Below are positions 26,786 to 37,432 of a stretch of 43,722 bases of DNA, piece after piece. The notes below the pieces were generated by a model. The model had not been told where the DNA came from. It ran no database searches and saw only the letters and a program-made list of their open reading frames with translations. Where the stretch lies: the NCBI GenBank assembly GCA_019116025.1, contig DXCM01000049.1, forward strand, positions 1 to 43,722. Reading direction: 5' to 3'. A program made the translations under genes and the position numbers. The first letter of the stretch is position 1. Every line of letters begins with the position of its first letter. This DNA comes from Candidatus Companilactobacillus pullicola (GTDB lineage: Bacteria > Bacillota > Bacilli > Lactobacillales > Lactobacillaceae).

Positions 26786-27962
26786 AATACTTTCCTCCTT
26801 GAACGACCTTTTGATAAATAAGTGTAAAAATGGCAATCAACAATAAGAAGCCAAATCCATATGCAGCGACTCTCATGTTCATATCTGGTTGTTGACTGCC
26901 CATTAAACCAGACAAGTAATTGATCAAAGTTGGTGAGATGAAAACTCCAACATTAGTGAATATCAACATAACTGAAGAAGCCAAATTCTCTGAACCTTTT
27001 GGAGCAATCGTGTTAATAATCGTATAGATAAATGGAATTACCAAGGCAAATCCTAAACCAACAATTACCACACCAATAGTTACGTTGGCAATGCTTGCTG
27101 CTCTGGATAAAATTGCAAAACCAATAGTCATTAATAAGAATCCGATCATCAAAGTGTATTGCTTCAATAATTTATGCACGAATCCGTAAACAAAACCAAT
27201 TGCCATGGATACTAATGTGAAGACACCTAGAATTGTAGCTGCCTGACTGCCTGTACCCATATTTTTATACGTCAACAGATCGGCTAGTTTAACTGTAACT
27301 ACCATGAAGAAAGCATAAATAAAGAATGTCATCACTGAAATTAGAATGACCGGCAAATTAATTTTTTGGTGAACTGACTTTTCATGCTTAACTGATTTAG
27401 TTTCAACGTTAGGAATCACTAATCCAAAAATAATCATGATAGGCAATGCGATTGCGTAAATAATAAAAGTTGCATGCCAACCAAAGGCAATTAGATAACC
27501 CACCAAAAATGATAAAATCGAACTTCCTAATGAACTAACTGAGCTTTGAAAGCCCATCATTGTTGAAAGTTCATCACCTCCGTAAAAATCAGAAATCATG
27601 CTGATTGCTAAAGAGTTAAATAAACCAATTCCGACTCCCAGTAACAACCTAGAAATAATAACGACATAATAATTGTTTGAGAATACTGGGGTTATTCCAA
27701 ATATTAATGCAACAACAAGTCCAAACATTACAGTCTTTTTTTGACCTAGGAAATTAACTAAAACACTACTGATAAAAATACCAGCAATAATACCTAAATT
27801 AGGAATTGTCGAAATAGTTTCAATGGCTGAAGCTGATTGACCAGTAAAGGTTTTACTCATCAATGGTATTGCCGCAGCAATGTTAGGAGCTGCCATTAAC
27901 AACATCGAGATCGACAGTAAAGCAAATTTAAACAGAAACGATTTAGTATTAATTTTCGTCAT
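26769..27962 (-). CDS. Major facilitator superfamily transporter
   Basis: 397 residues from ATG 27962, with AAGGAG 7 bases upstream; an ATG at 27998 is open but lacks a site. Twelve membrane helices. Helix 2-3 loop NFLGQKKTVMFGLVVAL is a divergent MFS motif A, and RLLLGVGIGLFNSLAISMIS matches the fourth helix. It is of the drug-H+ antiporter or sugar-efflux type; substrate unknown. First gene of an operon with the esterase. A cre-like site lies 44 bases upstream and an AraC regulator precedes it in the same direction, so catabolite and AraC control are likely (inference). Confidence 0.88.
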   Translation of the reverse strand: MTKINTKSFLFKFALLSISMLLMAAPNIAAAIPLMSKTFTGQSASAIETISTIPNLGIIAGIFISSVLVNFLGQKKTVMFGLVVALIFGITPVFSNNYYVVIISRLLLGVGIGLFNSLAISMISDFYGGDELSTMMGFQSSVSSLGSSILSFLVGYLIAFGWHATFIIYAIALPIMIIFGLVIPNVETKSVKHEKSVHQKINLPVILISVMTFFIYAFFMVVTVKLADLLTYKNMGTGSQAATILGVFTLVSMAIGFVYGFVHKLLKQYTLMIGFLLMTIGFAILSRAASIANVTIGVVIVGLGFALVIPFIYTIINTIAPKGSENLASSVMLIFTNVGVFISPTLINYLSGLMGSQQPDMNMRVAAYGFGFLLLIAIFTLIYQKVVQGGKYFVRKG

Positions 27963-28005
27963 CGTACCACTCCTTGTCTTTCTTAAGAACAAGTTCATTG
28001 TACGA

Positions 28006-28019
28006 TGTAACCGTTTACT
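28006..28019. promoter_or_regulatory. cre-like site upstream of the MFS-esterase operon
   Basis: TGTAACCGTTTACT fits TGWNANCGNTNWCA except the last base. A TACAAT box (28003-27998 on the minus strand) lies right beside it, so CcpA binding would overlap the promoter. Confidence 0.55.
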
Positions 28020-28053
28020 GTAAGCGATTAATCACAACCACTTTTAGGTCATT

Positions 28054-28887
28054 TTATGACCTTTTTAAATTAGCTCGATATTTTCCTGGTGTTTGCTTAT
28101 AAATTTGAAGAAATAGTTTGCTGAATGATTTAGGATTAGAAAAGCCCGTCAAATCAGAGATGACCGCAACATTTTTGTCAGTATTAGTTATCATCTCATA
28201 GGCCTTTTTTAATCGAATGTAATTTACATATTCCATTACACTCATCCCCATTTGTTTGCTAAAAGTCCTAGACAGATAACCCGTACTCAAATGACCTGCT
28301 TGAGCTATTTCATCTAACATTATTTTTTCACTGCTGTGTTGATTGATGTAGTCAATTACTTCTGCCAATTTATGCAATGTAGGAATTCTTGGAAGCCCAT
28401 GAACTGTGCTTTTATCGTGACTGCAATACTTTAGTAGGTCATGTAGAATCAAGAACATATTGCTCTTTAATTGTAAATTACGATATTCATCCTTTATTTG
28501 GCTATGCTGATAGTACAAATATAAGTCATGCTTGATTATTGCCACTTCTTCTTTTTTCTCGGGAAGAACAAACCAATAATTTTCATAATTCGGAATCTCT
28601 TTGATCAAAATTTCATATGGAATTAAAAATGTTAAAGCTAAAGTATTCTTGTTTGCGTTCATATTATCAACGGAGTGAATTTCGTTGGAATTGATAATCA
28701 AAACATCCCCTGATTTAGACTTAATTTTTTTACCACTAATAGTGAAATCGGCCGTTCCCTTGATCGAATAATCAATTTCAATAGCTTGATGCCAATGACG
28801 TAAAACATCTCCATTAGCAAAATGTTCAGTATGAACTATTAATTTTAATAATTGCTGGCTTGGTTCAACTATCTCGTGGCGATACAT
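28054..28887 (-). CDS. AraC family regulator with N-terminal cupin
   Basis: 277 residues. An N-terminal cupin barrel (about 15-90; HWHQAIEIDYSIKGTADFTI, then NSNEIHSVDN) is the sugar-sensing fold. Two C-terminal helix-turn-helix units lie at about 175-275 (HLSTGYLSRTFSKQMGMSVM and FSNPKSFSKLFLQIYKQTPG). GGAGG lies 8 bases before the ATG, immediately after a terminator. It probably controls the adjacent MFS-esterase operon (inference from position). Effector unknown. Confidence 0.9.
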   Translation of the reverse strand: MYRHEIVEPSQQLLKLIVHTEHFANGDVLRHWHQAIEIDYSIKGTADFTISGKKIKSKSGDVLIINSNEIHSVDNMNANKNTLALTFLIPYEILIKEIPNYENYWFVLPEKKEEVAIIKHDLYLYYQHSQIKDEYRNLQLKSNMFLILHDLLKYCSHDKSTVHGLPRIPTLHKLAEVIDYINQHSSEKIMLDEIAQAGHLSTGYLSRTFSKQMGMSVMEYVNYIRLKKAYEMITNTDKNVAVISDLTGFSNPKSFSKLFLQIYKQTPGKYRANLKRS

Positions 28888-28899
28888 AGCTTTTCCTCC

Positions 28900-28930
28900 A
28901 AAAAAAATAATCGTGAATCATCACGATCAT
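28900..28930 (-). terminator. Terminator between the oxidoreductase and AraC genes
   Basis: Minus strand ATCGTGA-TGA-TTCACGAT followed by TATTTTTTTT. The T run ends only two or three bases before the AraC ribosome site. Confidence 0.8.
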
Positions 28931-28947
28931 TTTACCAATACATATAT

Positions 28948-30252
28948 CTAGAATAAATACTCCAAATCGCTACCCGCTGTTGGATAAGCTAAAATTTCTT
29001 TCTTAACATCAGCGTGAGTCATCTTTTGTTCAATTGCTTTGGTCAAGAGATTGATCATACTGTCGGCTTCATTGCTCAAAACCGTCGCACCAATAATTTG
29101 GGACTGATCGTTTAACACGACTCTGATCATCGCCTTAGGTTGATTAGTATGACTGTAAGTAAACCAACTAGTTACATCTTGATCGATAACCTTAGCACCT
29201 GTTTGTTCACCTACTTGAGCTAGTTTAGGACTGCCATAAACAACAGTTGGCACTAATGGCATCTTAATATCATCTGTAGTCTTGCCTAAGATGAACTGAC
29301 TGACATAATCAGCTTCAAAACCTGAGACGGGTGTTAACTTTGGTGTTTTAGTTGAAACAACATCCCCAATGGCAAAAATTTTATCATTGCTCGACTGCAT
29401 TTTCTCATTAACAATCACACCATGACGGTCTGTTTGAACATTTGCTTTGTCCAAGTCCAAAATATCAACGTTTGGAATTCTACCAGTAGCTCCAATGATC
29501 AAATCACTAGTTAGACTGAAGTCATCAGCTTTTAAAGTCAATTGTCCAGCAGACTTGATAATCTCTTGAGTATCAACGTTAAAGTGGAACTTAACACCTT
29601 TATTCTCTAATTGTTGGACCAATTCTTTAGCATATTTTTCATTGAAAGCCTTCAAAGGACGATCATTGTGGTGAACGACATGGACCTCTGCACCAGTGGC
29701 ATTGGCAATTGTAGCTAATTCAAAAGCAATGTAACCTGCTCCAATAATCGTGATCGTCTTGGGCATCTCTTTGAGTGACATGAAATCGGTACTGGATAAC
29801 AAGTATTCTTTACCAGGAATATTCAAATAGCTAGGACGTTGACCAGTTGCAATAATAAAATGATCAGCCTGATAAGTAGCCTCATTGACACTTATTTCTT
29901 TTTCTGAGACAAACTTCGGTGACCCATCAATCGTCGTAATTCCAGCATCGATAGCACCATTCTTGCTACCTTCCGAAACTGGATCGGTGAAAGTTTCCTT
30001 GAATCGTTCCAACTCTTCCCAGTTAACATAAGGAACATCACTAAAACCCTTACCTTTTAACTGAATCATTCTATCTCTAGCTTCAACAGCACTGAGCAAA
30101 ACTTTTTTGGGGTCACATCCACGGTTAGGACAAGTTCCGCCCCATAAATTATTCTCAATCAAGGCCACATTTTGGCCTGATTCACTCAAATCGTAGGCAG
30201 CAGCTAACCCGCCTGGGCCAGCACCAATGATAATCGTATCAAATTTTTCCAT
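28948..30252 (-). CDS. NAD(P)/FAD-dependent disulfide oxidoreductase (glutathione-reductase-like)
   Basis: 434 residues from ATG 30252 with GGAGGG 8 bases before it. FAD loop GAGPGGLAAAYDLSESG (10-26), redox pair Cys41/Cys46 in GGTCPNRGCDPKK, NAD(P) loop GAGYIAFELA (about 173-182), second FAD motif FAIGDVV. The C-terminal dimerisation domain ends in AYPTAGSDLEYLF. The family's usual HPT catalytic His is replaced by Tyr, and the protein is about 15 residues shorter than glutathione reductase, so substrate may differ (coenzyme A disulfide, bacillithiol or quinone are options). Downstream of lepA, separated by a terminator. Confidence 0.88.
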   Translation of the reverse strand: MEKFDTIIIGAGPGGLAAAYDLSESGQNVALIENNLWGGTCPNRGCDPKKVLLSAVEARDRMIQLKGKGFSDVPYVNWEELERFKETFTDPVSEGSKNGAIDAGITTIDGSPKFVSEKEISVNEATYQADHFIIATGQRPSYLNIPGKEYLLSSTDFMSLKEMPKTITIIGAGYIAFELATIANATGAEVHVVHHNDRPLKAFNEKYAKELVQQLENKGVKFHFNVDTQEIIKSAGQLTLKADDFSLTSDLIIGATGRIPNVDILDLDKANVQTDRHGVIVNEKMQSSNDKIFAIGDVVSTKTPKLTPVSGFEADYVSQFILGKTTDDIKMPLVPTVVYGSPKLAQVGEQTGAKVIDQDVTSWFTYSHTNQPKAMIRVVLNDQSQIIGATVLSNEADSMINLLTKAIEQKMTHADVKKEILAYPTAGSDLEYLF

Positions 30253-30269
30253 AGAGAATCCCTCCAAAT

Positions 30270-30315
30270 AAAAAAGCGCTTATAATGTAACGACTAATTA
30301 CATTATAAGCGTTTA
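30270..30315 (-). terminator. lepA terminator
   Basis: Minus strand AAACGCTTATAATGTAA, 7-base loop, TTACATTATAAGCGCTTTTTT: a 15-16 bp stem with T run, starting right at the lepA stop. Confidence 0.9.
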
Positions 30316-30316
30316 T

Positions 30317-32164
30317 TTAATTTTTACTGTCATCTTTGCCTCGGTTAAGATCAAGAACTGACATGAAGGCTTCTTGTGGTACAGATACCTTACCAACTTC
30401 CTTCATACGTTTCTTACCAGCTTTTTGCTTGTTCAATAGCTTATCACGACGAGTTCTATCACCACCGTATAACTTAGCGGTAACATCTTTTCGGTAAGCT
30501 TTAACATTTGAACGAGCCACGATCTTATTACCAATAGCAGCTTGAATTGGAATTTCAAACATTTGTCTAGGAATAACTTCCTTCAAACGAGCCACAATAT
30601 CACGACCACGTTTTTGGGCAAAGTCTTTATGAACGATAAAGCTCAAGGCATCAACTGGTTCACCATTAAGCAAAATATCCATCTTAACCAATTCACTTGG
30701 TTCATAATCGTCAACATCATAATCAAGTGACGCATAACCTTTAGTGTTAGATTTCAAATCATCAAAGAAATCAAAGATAATTTCAAGCAACGGTAATTTA
30801 TAAATCACATTTACTCGATATTTATCCAGATAATCCATGGTTACGAATTCCCCACGTTTACGTTGGCACAGTTCCATTACCGGACCAACAAAGTCTTCAG
30901 GAACCATAATTTCAGCTCTAACAAACGGTTCACGAATTTCCTTAATATCAGCTGCGTCTGGTAACTCAGCTGGATTATCAACGATGATTTCTTCACCATC
31001 AGTTTTTGTAACATGATAATCAACAGATGGTGAAGTTGTGATCAAGTCTAAATCAAAATCACGTTCCAAACGTTCTTGGACAACATCCATATGCAATAAT
31101 CCTAAGAAACCTACACGGAATCCAAATCCTAAAGCTTGCGAAGTTTCAGGCTCATATTCCAAAGCTGCATCGTTTAGTTGCAACTTATCCAAAGCTTCGT
31201 GTAGATCTTCATACTTGGCATTATCAACCGGATAAAGACCAGCATAGACCATTGGTGTACTCTTACGATAACCTGTCAAAGGTTCATCTGTTGGATTATT
31301 TGCTAAAGTAACCGTATCACCAACTTGAGTATCCTTAACTGTCTTAATAGCGGCGGTAATATAACCTACATCCCCAGCCATCAAGTAATCACGCTTGACC
31401 GCTTTAGGAGACATCACACCAACTTCAGTGACTTCAAAGGTCTTCTTATTACTCATCAATTCAATTGTGTCTCCGACCTTTACAACGCCTTCTCGAACAC
31501 GTACATCCAAGACCACGCCACGATAACTGTCATAAACCGAATCAAAGATCAATGCTTTGAGTGGTTTGTCCAAATCACCTTCAGGAGCTGGAACGTCAGA
31601 AACGATTCTTTCCAACAATTCATCGACACCAATACCAGTTTTAGCACTCATTAAAACAGAAGATTCAGCATCAATTCCGATTGTTTCTTCAATTTCTTCT
31701 TTGACTTTGTCTGGTTCGGCTGATGGCAAGTCAATTTTGTTAATAACTGGAACAATTTCCAAATCATTATCAATTGCTAAATAAGCATTTGCCAAAGTTT
31801 GAGCTTCGACACCTTGAGCAGCATCAACGACTAACAAAGCACCCTCACAAGCAGCCAATGATCTTGAAACCTCGTAGGAGAAATCCACGTGTCCTGGGGT
31901 ATCAATCAAGTGGAAAATATATGTCTGGCCATCTTTAGCCTCATATTCAAGCTCCACCGCGTTTAGTTTAATAGTAATTCCTCGTTCACGTTCGAGATCC
32001 ATGTCATCTAGGATCTGAGCCTTCATCTCACGTTTTGAAACCGTCTTAGTTCTTTCCAAAATTCGATCAGCAATCGTTGATTTACCATGATCGATATGCG
32101 CTACGATAGAGAAATTACGAATTCTTTTTTGTCGTTCTTTTAATTTATCAAGATCTAAATCCAT
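30317..32164 (-). CDS. lepA: Elongation factor 4 (LepA), back-translocating GTPase
   Basis: 615 residues, full length. G1 AHIDHGKST (about 22-30), switch GITIKLNA, G3 DTPGHVDF, G4 NKIDLP, G5 SAKTG. EF-G-like domains III and V follow, then the LepA-only C-terminal domain (ending about 600; [20 protein letters not shown]). It binds the ribosome and can move tRNAs backwards in stalled complexes. GGGAA ribosome site before the ATG. In many lactobacilli lepA follows dnaJ; here an AraC regulator and a GAPDH gene sit between them. Confidence 0.97.
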   Translation of the reverse strand: MDLDLDKLKERQKRIRNFSIVAHIDHGKSTIADRILERTKTVSKREMKAQILDDMDLERERGITIKLNAVELEYEAKDGQTYIFHLIDTPGHVDFSYEVSRSLAACEGALLVVDAAQGVEAQTLANAYLAIDNDLEIVPVINKIDLPSAEPDKVKEEIEETIGIDAESSVLMSAKTGIGVDELLERIVSDVPAPEGDLDKPLKALIFDSVYDSYRGVVLDVRVREGVVKVGDTIELMSNKKTFEVTEVGVMSPKAVKRDYLMAGDVGYITAAIKTVKDTQVGDTVTLANNPTDEPLTGYRKSTPMVYAGLYPVDNAKYEDLHEALDKLQLNDAALEYEPETSQALGFGFRVGFLGLLHMDVVQERLERDFDLDLITTSPSVDYHVTKTDGEEIIVDNPAELPDAADIKEIREPFVRAEIMVPEDFVGPVMELCQRKRGEFVTMDYLDKYRVNVIYKLPLLEIIFDFFDDLKSNTKGYASLDYDVDDYEPSELVKMDILLNGEPVDALSFIVHKDFAQKRGRDIVARLKEVIPRQMFEIPIQAAIGNKIVARSNVKAYRKDVTAKLYGGDRTRRDKLLNKQKAGKKRMKEVGKVSVPQEAFMSVLDLNRGKDDSKN

Positions 32165-32249
32165 AAATTATTCCCTTCTATCAGAAATTTATCATTCTTT
32201 CTATTTTACACTATTGTACTACTATGTTCTAGAGCATTGCCTCGGATAT

Positions 32250-33092
32250 TCACTGTTGTACTGCCACTTCACGACTAACATTGCGATATTGAGTTGGCGA
32301 CATACCCTTATGTTGCCGAAATTGCTTCATAAAGTAAGTATCGTACTCAAAGCCAGTAGCCAAAGCTATATCATTCAAAGTCATTCCCGTATGGGTCAAC
32401 ATTTGTTCAGCAATACTTAACCGATATGATAGTAAATACTGCATAGCAGTTTGATTGACACGTTGTTTAAACTGTTCATTCATCGACACACGATTCAGAT
32501 GTACTAAGTCTGTTAGATCATCTAATTTTATCGGTTGTGAATAATTCATATGAATGAACTTTAAAGCAATATCTATTGCTGATTGCGGATGGGACTCTTT
32601 TAACTGCAGTAAGAGATTAAATATTTGAATTAAATACTGTTTGATACGACAAACCCACAAATCATCGCTTTGAGCACTAACTTCCATTCCCATAGTAAAA
32701 AACCACTGCAAAAATTTAGGATAGATCTTTGCATCAAGTGAAATGATTCGATCATACCCTGCAAACAAAGACAGACCCTTCTTAATATGTGGCGTATTAG
32801 GAACATTGATATCCTTTAATTGTGAAACACGAACTGTCTCCAGAAAAATCGGATCAAAACAAAAAACTGAGGCATTGATTTTTGAATCAATCTTTAAATC
32901 ATCATTATCCTGCAAGCATAAGACACATGGAGACTCTAATTGAACAGGATACCCGTTTAAAGTACCTAATGTTTTATTCTCAGTTATTAATGCTAACGTA
33001 TATTTCTTATTTAAGACTAACTTCTGTAAATCTTGATGAGAATAGAAATCTATTTGCACAACTCGATCTTTATATCTATCTACCTGACTCAT
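32250..33092 (-). CDS. AraC family transcriptional regulator
   Basis: 280 residues with AGGAG 9 bases before the ATG. The N-terminal half (1-170) has a degenerate cupin-like sensor (KYTLALITENKTLGTLNGYP, then PCVLCLQDND). The C-terminal 100 residues carry the AraC double helix-turn-helix: MNYSQPIKLDDLTDLVHLNR and LNDIALATGFEYDTYFMKQF, with the closing MSPTQYR. Divergent from the GAPDH gene across 107 bases, so it may regulate that gene (inference). Effector unknown. Confidence 0.88.
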   Translation of the reverse strand: MSQVDRYKDRVVQIDFYSHQDLQKLVLNKKYTLALITENKTLGTLNGYPVQLESPCVLCLQDNDDLKIDSKINASVFCFDPIFLETVRVSQLKDINVPNTPHIKKGLSLFAGYDRIISLDAKIYPKFLQWFFTMGMEVSAQSDDLWVCRIKQYLIQIFNLLLQLKESHPQSAIDIALKFIHMNYSQPIKLDDLTDLVHLNRVSMNEQFKQRVNQTAMQYLLSYRLSIAEQMLTHTGMTLNDIALATGFEYDTYFMKQFRQHKGMSPTQYRNVSREVAVQQ

Positions 33093-33199
33093 ATTTATCT
33101 CCTACAAATAGTATAGTTAAGCCCTTCATTTATGACATTGTTGGTCAATCCATTTCTCGTTAAGATTACACCTGTAATAAAGAGATGGAGGTCATCAAT

Positions 33200-34213
33200 A
33201 TGACAGTAAAAATTGGAATTAACGGATTTGGTCGCATTGGCCGTTTAGCTTTCAAGAGAATCAGCGAACTAAAGGACAGCAATTTAGAAGTCGTCGCAAT
33301 CAACGATTTAACTAACGCTAAAATGCTAGCACAATTATTGCAATTCGATTCTGCTCACGGAAAATTTGAACACGAAGTCAAGGCAGATGGAAATGATATT
33401 TTAGTCGATAATCAAAAAATTCGTGTTTACGCTGAACCAGATGCCAGAAAAATCCCTTGGGTAAAAAATGATGGTGTGGATATTGTTCTTGAATGTACTG
33501 GTTTTTATACTTCTACTGAAAAATCACAAGCTCATTTAGATGCCGGTGTGAAGAAAGTTTTAATCTCTGCTCCAGCTGGCCAAATGAAAACCATCGTCTA
33601 CAACGTCAATGATAGTACATTAAATACCAACGACAAAATCATTTCAGCAGGTTCTTGTACAACTAATTGTCTAGCTCCCATGGCTTATTTTTTGAATCAG
33701 GATTTTGGTATTAAAGTCGGGACTATGACGACCGTACATGCCTATACCTCGACTCAAATGATCCTCGATGGACCAGTTCGTGGGGATAACCTAAGGGCTG
33801 CTAGAACCGCTGCCGTCAACATCATCCCTCATTCATCAGGTGCTGCTAAAGCTATCGGTCTAGTTATTCCCGAATTAAATGGCAAGTTAAAGGGACATGC
33901 TCAAAGAGTACCAGTCATCGATGGTTCTTTAACTGAATTGGTTACCGTTTTGGACAAAGATGTTACCGTTGAAGAAATCAATAAGTCCATGCAACATCAT
34001 ACTCAAAACAATCCATCCTTTGGCTACGATGATAGAGAAATCGTATCTAGCGACATTATCAATTCTACCTATGGTTCCGTCTTCGACCCTACTCAAACAG
34101 AAGTAACTCAAGTCGGTGACCTAAATCTAGTAAAAACAGTTGCTTGGTACGACAATGAATACAGCTTTACCTGCCAAATGATTCGTCTTCTTAACAAGTT
34201 TGCTCAAATTTAA
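33200..34213 (+). CDS. gap: Glyceraldehyde-3-phosphate dehydrogenase, type I
   Basis: 337 residues from ATG 33200 (GGAGG 8 bases upstream; the ATG at 33185 lies before the ribosome site). NAD loop INGFGRIGR (7-15); Asp36 after the second strand (VVAINDLT) indicates NAD rather than NADP. Catalytic Cys153 in [12 protein letters not shown] and His180 in TTVHAYT. It oxidises glyceraldehyde-3-phosphate to 1,3-bisphosphoglycerate in glycolysis. The usual SNAS before the Cys is SAGS here. Not followed by pgk/tpi/eno, so this may be a second GAPDH copy; it faces away from an AraC regulator. Confidence 0.94.
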   Translation: MTVKIGINGFGRIGRLAFKRISELKDSNLEVVAINDLTNAKMLAQLLQFDSAHGKFEHEVKADGNDILVDNQKIRVYAEPDARKIPWVKNDGVDIVLECTGFYTSTEKSQAHLDAGVKKVLISAPAGQMKTIVYNVNDSTLNTNDKIISAGSCTTNCLAPMAYFLNQDFGIKVGTMTTVHAYTSTQMILDGPVRGDNLRAARTAAVNIIPHSSGAAKAIGLVIPELNGKLKGHAQRVPVIDGSLTELVTVLDKDVTVEEINKSMQHHTQNNPSFGYDDREIVSSDIINSTYGSVFDPTQTEVTQVGDLNLVKTVAWYDNEYSFTCQMIRLLNKFAQI

Positions 34214-34219
34214 AACATA

Positions 34220-34268
34220 AAAAATAAGAACTTACAAATTCAAAATTGAATTGTAAGTTCTTATTTTT
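34220..34268. terminator. Bidirectional terminator between gap and dnaJ
   Basis: 18-base perfect stem AAAAATAAGAACTTACAA / TTGTAAGTTCTTATTTTT with a 13-base loop. Confidence 0.92.
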
Positions 34269-35406
34269 ATTCGCCTTTAAAAGCGTCTCTTACTTTATTG
34301 AAAAAGTTACTATCTTTTTCTTTAACCTTATCGCCACCAGCTTCAGCAAATTGTTTCAAAGCATTACGCTGCTCACTAGATAGCTTACGAGGTGTAACAA
34401 TATTGACTGTTACCTTTTCATCACCGATACTCTTGCTGTTTAGAACCGGAGCACCTTTTCCACGTAATCTAAATGTTGTTCCTGTTTGAGTACCACTTGG
34501 GATATTCAACTCTACAGGTCCATGAACGGTATTAACTTTAATACTGTCACCCAATGTCGCTTGTGGGAAACTGATATTTACTGATGCATAAATCGTTGAG
34601 CCATCACGTCTAAATTCTTTGCTTGGAGCAACGTGGAAGACAATATACAAATCACCGTAAGGTCCACCGTTAGTTCCGGCTTCACCTTGACCATCTAAAC
34701 GCATCTGTTGTCCATCTTCAACACCTGCTGGAACAGTAACTTTAAGTTCATGCTTTTCATTTACCTTACCTGAGCCATGGCAAATATTGCACTTCTCTTT
34801 AATTTCCTTACCAGTACCATTGCAGACATCACAAACAACTCTTGTACGCATACGGCCAAGTGGAGTTTGACGATCTACTTCTACATAACCTGAACCATGA
34901 CACTTGGAACATGTTTCTGGATGTGTACCAGGCTTAGCACCTGAACCACCACAAGTTGAACATTCCTCTTCACGGTTATAAGAAATGTTAGTCTTCTTAC
35001 CGAAAACTCCCTCTTCAAAAGTCAAATCCATGCGATATTGTAAGTCGGAACCTTGTCTTGGGGCATTAGGATTTTGACGAGCAGAACCGCCGCCACCAAA
35101 GAATTGACTAAAGATATCTTCAAAGCCACCGAACTGATCACCAGCACCGGCACCACCGAAGCCGCCAAATCCACCTTGGCCACCATTCATACCGGCAGAA
35201 CCATATTGATCATATTGAGCACGCTTTTGTGGATCTTTTAATATTTCATAAGCGGCATTAACTTCCTTAAACTTATCTTCAGCATCAGGTGCTTTATTCA
35301 AATCAGGATGATACTTTTTTGAAAGTTTACGAAATGCTTTTCTTATATCGTCATCAGAAGCGTTTTTATCAACGCCTAGTACGTCATATGGATTTCTATC
35401 TGCCAT
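34267..35406 (-). CDS. dnaJ: Chaperone DnaJ (Hsp40)
   Basis: 379 residues. J domain with His33-Pro34-Asp35, which stimulates DnaK's ATPase; Gly/Phe-rich linker (about 70-100); zinc region with four CxxCxGxG motifs ([32 protein letters not shown]); then two C-terminal substrate-binding beta domains. It hands unfolded protein to DnaK. Last gene of the hrcA-grpE-dnaK-dnaJ block, 124 bases after dnaK with a partial hairpin in that gap that may lower its expression. Confidence 0.98.
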   Translation of the reverse strand: MADRNPYDVLGVDKNASDDDIRKAFRKLSKKYHPDLNKAPDAEDKFKEVNAAYEILKDPQKRAQYDQYGSAGMNGGQGGFGGFGGAGAGDQFGGFEDIFSQFFGGGGSARQNPNAPRQGSDLQYRMDLTFEEGVFGKKTNISYNREEECSTCGGSGAKPGTHPETCSKCHGSGYVEVDRQTPLGRMRTRVVCDVCNGTGKEIKEKCNICHGSGKVNEKHELKVTVPAGVEDGQQMRLDGQGEAGTNGGPYGDLYIVFHVAPSKEFRRDGSTIYASVNISFPQATLGDSIKVNTVHGPVELNIPSGTQTGTTFRLRGKGAPVLNSKSIGDEKVTVNIVTPRKLSSEQRNALKQFAEAGGDKVKEKDSNFFNKVRDAFKGE

Positions 35407-35458
35407 TAAATCACCTTTGCATGACAGGACAATTAAGTCCTATTCCTTTTTAACGCTC

Positions 35459-35521
35459 AAAAGAGCAGTTATGTTCTTACTATACCATAATTGGTTTTAG
35501 TAATTAACCGACTGCTCTTTA
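35459..35521 (-). terminator. Possible attenuating hairpin between dnaK and dnaJ
   Basis: Minus strand AAAGAGCAGT pairs with ACTGCTCTTTT, separated by about 42 bases with some internal pairing. The T run is only four long, so partial termination at most. Confidence 0.4.
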
Positions 35522-35530
35522 TCACAATTA

Positions 35531-37393
35531 TTATTTCTTATCTTTATCAGGATCTACTTCTGAAAAGTCGCCATCAACTGTATTGTCATCGCCTGACTTC
35601 TTATCATCAGCTGAACCTGCACCAGTAGCACCGTCGCCACCAGCTTGTTGTTGTGCTTGTTGAGCTTGTTGATAAAGTTTTACAGAAAGATCTTGCACGA
35701 TCTTGTTCAAATCGTCACGCTTCTTCTTCATGTCTTCAAGGTCACCTGAGTCTTGAGCTTTCTTCAAAGCATCACGAGCATCTTGGGCTTTCTTGATTTC
35801 ATCGTCAGAAACTTTGCCTTTAACGTCTTTTAGAGTCTTGTCTGTTGCAAACAATGTTTGTTCAACGTCGTTCTTAACATCGACTTCTTCCTTACGCTTG
35901 TTATCTTCCTCTTCGTGTTCCTTAGCTTCCTTCATCATCTTATCAATTTCTTCATCGCTCAAACCTGATGAACTCTTGATAGTGATCTTTTGTTCCTTAT
36001 TTGTTCCCATATCTTTAGCAGAAACATTTACGATACCATTCTTATCAATATCGAATGTAACTTGGATTTGAGGTACACCACGAGGTGCAGCAGGAATATC
36101 TGTTAGTTGGAAACGACCTAAGGTCTTATTGTCAGCAGCCATTGGACGTTCACCTTGTAGTACGTGAATATCAACAGCACTTTGGTTATCAGCAGCAGTT
36201 GAGAATACTTGTGACTTGCTTGTTGGGATAGTTGTATTTCTATCGATCAACTTAGTGAAGACACCACCCATTGTTTCGATACCAAGTGATAGAGGTGTAA
36301 CATCAAGTAAAACAACATCCTTAACATCACCAGAGATAACACCACCTTGAATAGCAGCACCAAGGGCAACGGCTTCATCAGGGTTGATTGAGTGATCTGG
36401 TGTTTTGCCAGTCCACTTAGCAACAGCATCTTGAACAGCAGGGATACGTGTTGAACCACCATTTAAGATAACCTTATCGATATCACTGTTTGTCAAGTTA
36501 GCATCCTTCAATGCATTATCAACAGGGATCTTTGTTCTTTCAACTAAGTCAGCTGTTAATTCATCAAACTTAGCACGTGTCAATGTTTCTTCCAAGTGAA
36601 GTGGGCCATTAGCACCTGATGAAATAAATGGAAGACTGATTGATGTTTGAGCAACACCTGATAAGTCCTTCTTAGCTTTTTCAGCGGCATCCTTTAATCT
36701 TTGAAGAGCCATCTTGTCTTGACTTAAATCAACGCCATTCTTAGCCTTGAATTGTTCAACTAACCAGTCGATGATCTTTTGGTCAAAGTCATCACCACCA
36801 AGACGTGTATCACCATTTGTTGAAAGTACTTCGAAGACACCATCACCTAATTGAAGGATAGAAACATCGAATGTACCACCACCAAGGTCATAAACAAGAA
36901 CTTTTTCGTCACCCTTGTCATTATCTAGACCATAAGCAAGTGCTGAAGCTGTTGGTTCGTTAACAATACGTTGAACGTTCAAGCCAGCAATCTTACCAGC
37001 ATCCTTAGTAGCTTGTCTTTGTGAGTCATTGAAGTATGCAGGAACTGTGATAACAGCATCTGTAACATCTTCACCTAAGTAGTCTTCAGAGAATTTCTTG
37101 ATGTGTTGTAAAATGAAAGCTGAAATTTCTTGTGGTGTGTATGACTTGCCGGCTACAGTAACTTTGTAACCTGCTTCACCCATGTGACGCTTGATTGATG
37201 AAACTGTATCTGGGTTAGTGATTGCTTGACGCTTTGCAACTTCACCGACTTGGATTTCACCATCTTTGAATGCAACGACTGAAGGAGTAGTTCTTGCACC
37301 TTCTGGGTTTGTAATAATCTTTGGAGAGCCACCTTCAAGAACGGCTACAGCAGAGTTTGTAGTACCTAAATCAATACCAATAACTTTTGACAT
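35531..37393 (-). CDS. dnaK: Chaperone DnaK (Hsp70)
   Basis: 620 residues. ATPase domain 1-360 with GIDLGTTNS (5-13), [12 protein letters not shown] and the RIPAVQ region; linker [16 protein letters not shown]; substrate-binding domain to about 500; helical lid; disordered tail rich in Gln, Gly and Asp. ATP-driven folding and refolding of proteins in the cytoplasm with GrpE and DnaJ. Transcribed from the CIRCE-controlled promoter upstream of hrcA. Confidence 0.99.
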   Translation of the reverse strand: MSKVIGIDLGTTNSAVAVLEGGSPKIITNPEGARTTPSVVAFKDGEIQVGEVAKRQAITNPDTVSSIKRHMGEAGYKVTVAGKSYTPQEISAFILQHIKKFSEDYLGEDVTDAVITVPAYFNDSQRQATKDAGKIAGLNVQRIVNEPTASALAYGLDNDKGDEKVLVYDLGGGTFDVSILQLGDGVFEVLSTNGDTRLGGDDFDQKIIDWLVEQFKAKNGVDLSQDKMALQRLKDAAEKAKKDLSGVAQTSISLPFISSGANGPLHLEETLTRAKFDELTADLVERTKIPVDNALKDANLTNSDIDKVILNGGSTRIPAVQDAVAKWTGKTPDHSINPDEAVALGAAIQGGVISGDVKDVVLLDVTPLSLGIETMGGVFTKLIDRNTTIPTSKSQVFSTAADNQSAVDIHVLQGERPMAADNKTLGRFQLTDIPAAPRGVPQIQVTFDIDKNGIVNVSAKDMGTNKEQKITIKSSSGLSDEEIDKMMKEAKEHEEEDNKRKEEVDVKNDVEQTLFATDKTLKDVKGKVSDDEIKKAQDARDALKKAQDSGDLEDMKKKRDDLNKIVQDLSVKLYQQAQQAQQQAGGDGATGAGSADDKKSGDDNTVDGDFSEVDPDKDKK

Positions 37394-37432
37394 AAACCTT
37401 AACCTCTTTTAATTTCTTTATTTAATTACTTA

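Noticed and set aside
30542..31784. Open frames on the plus strand inside lepA
   Set aside because: Shadows of the highly coding minus strand; no ribosome sites and no recognisable domains.
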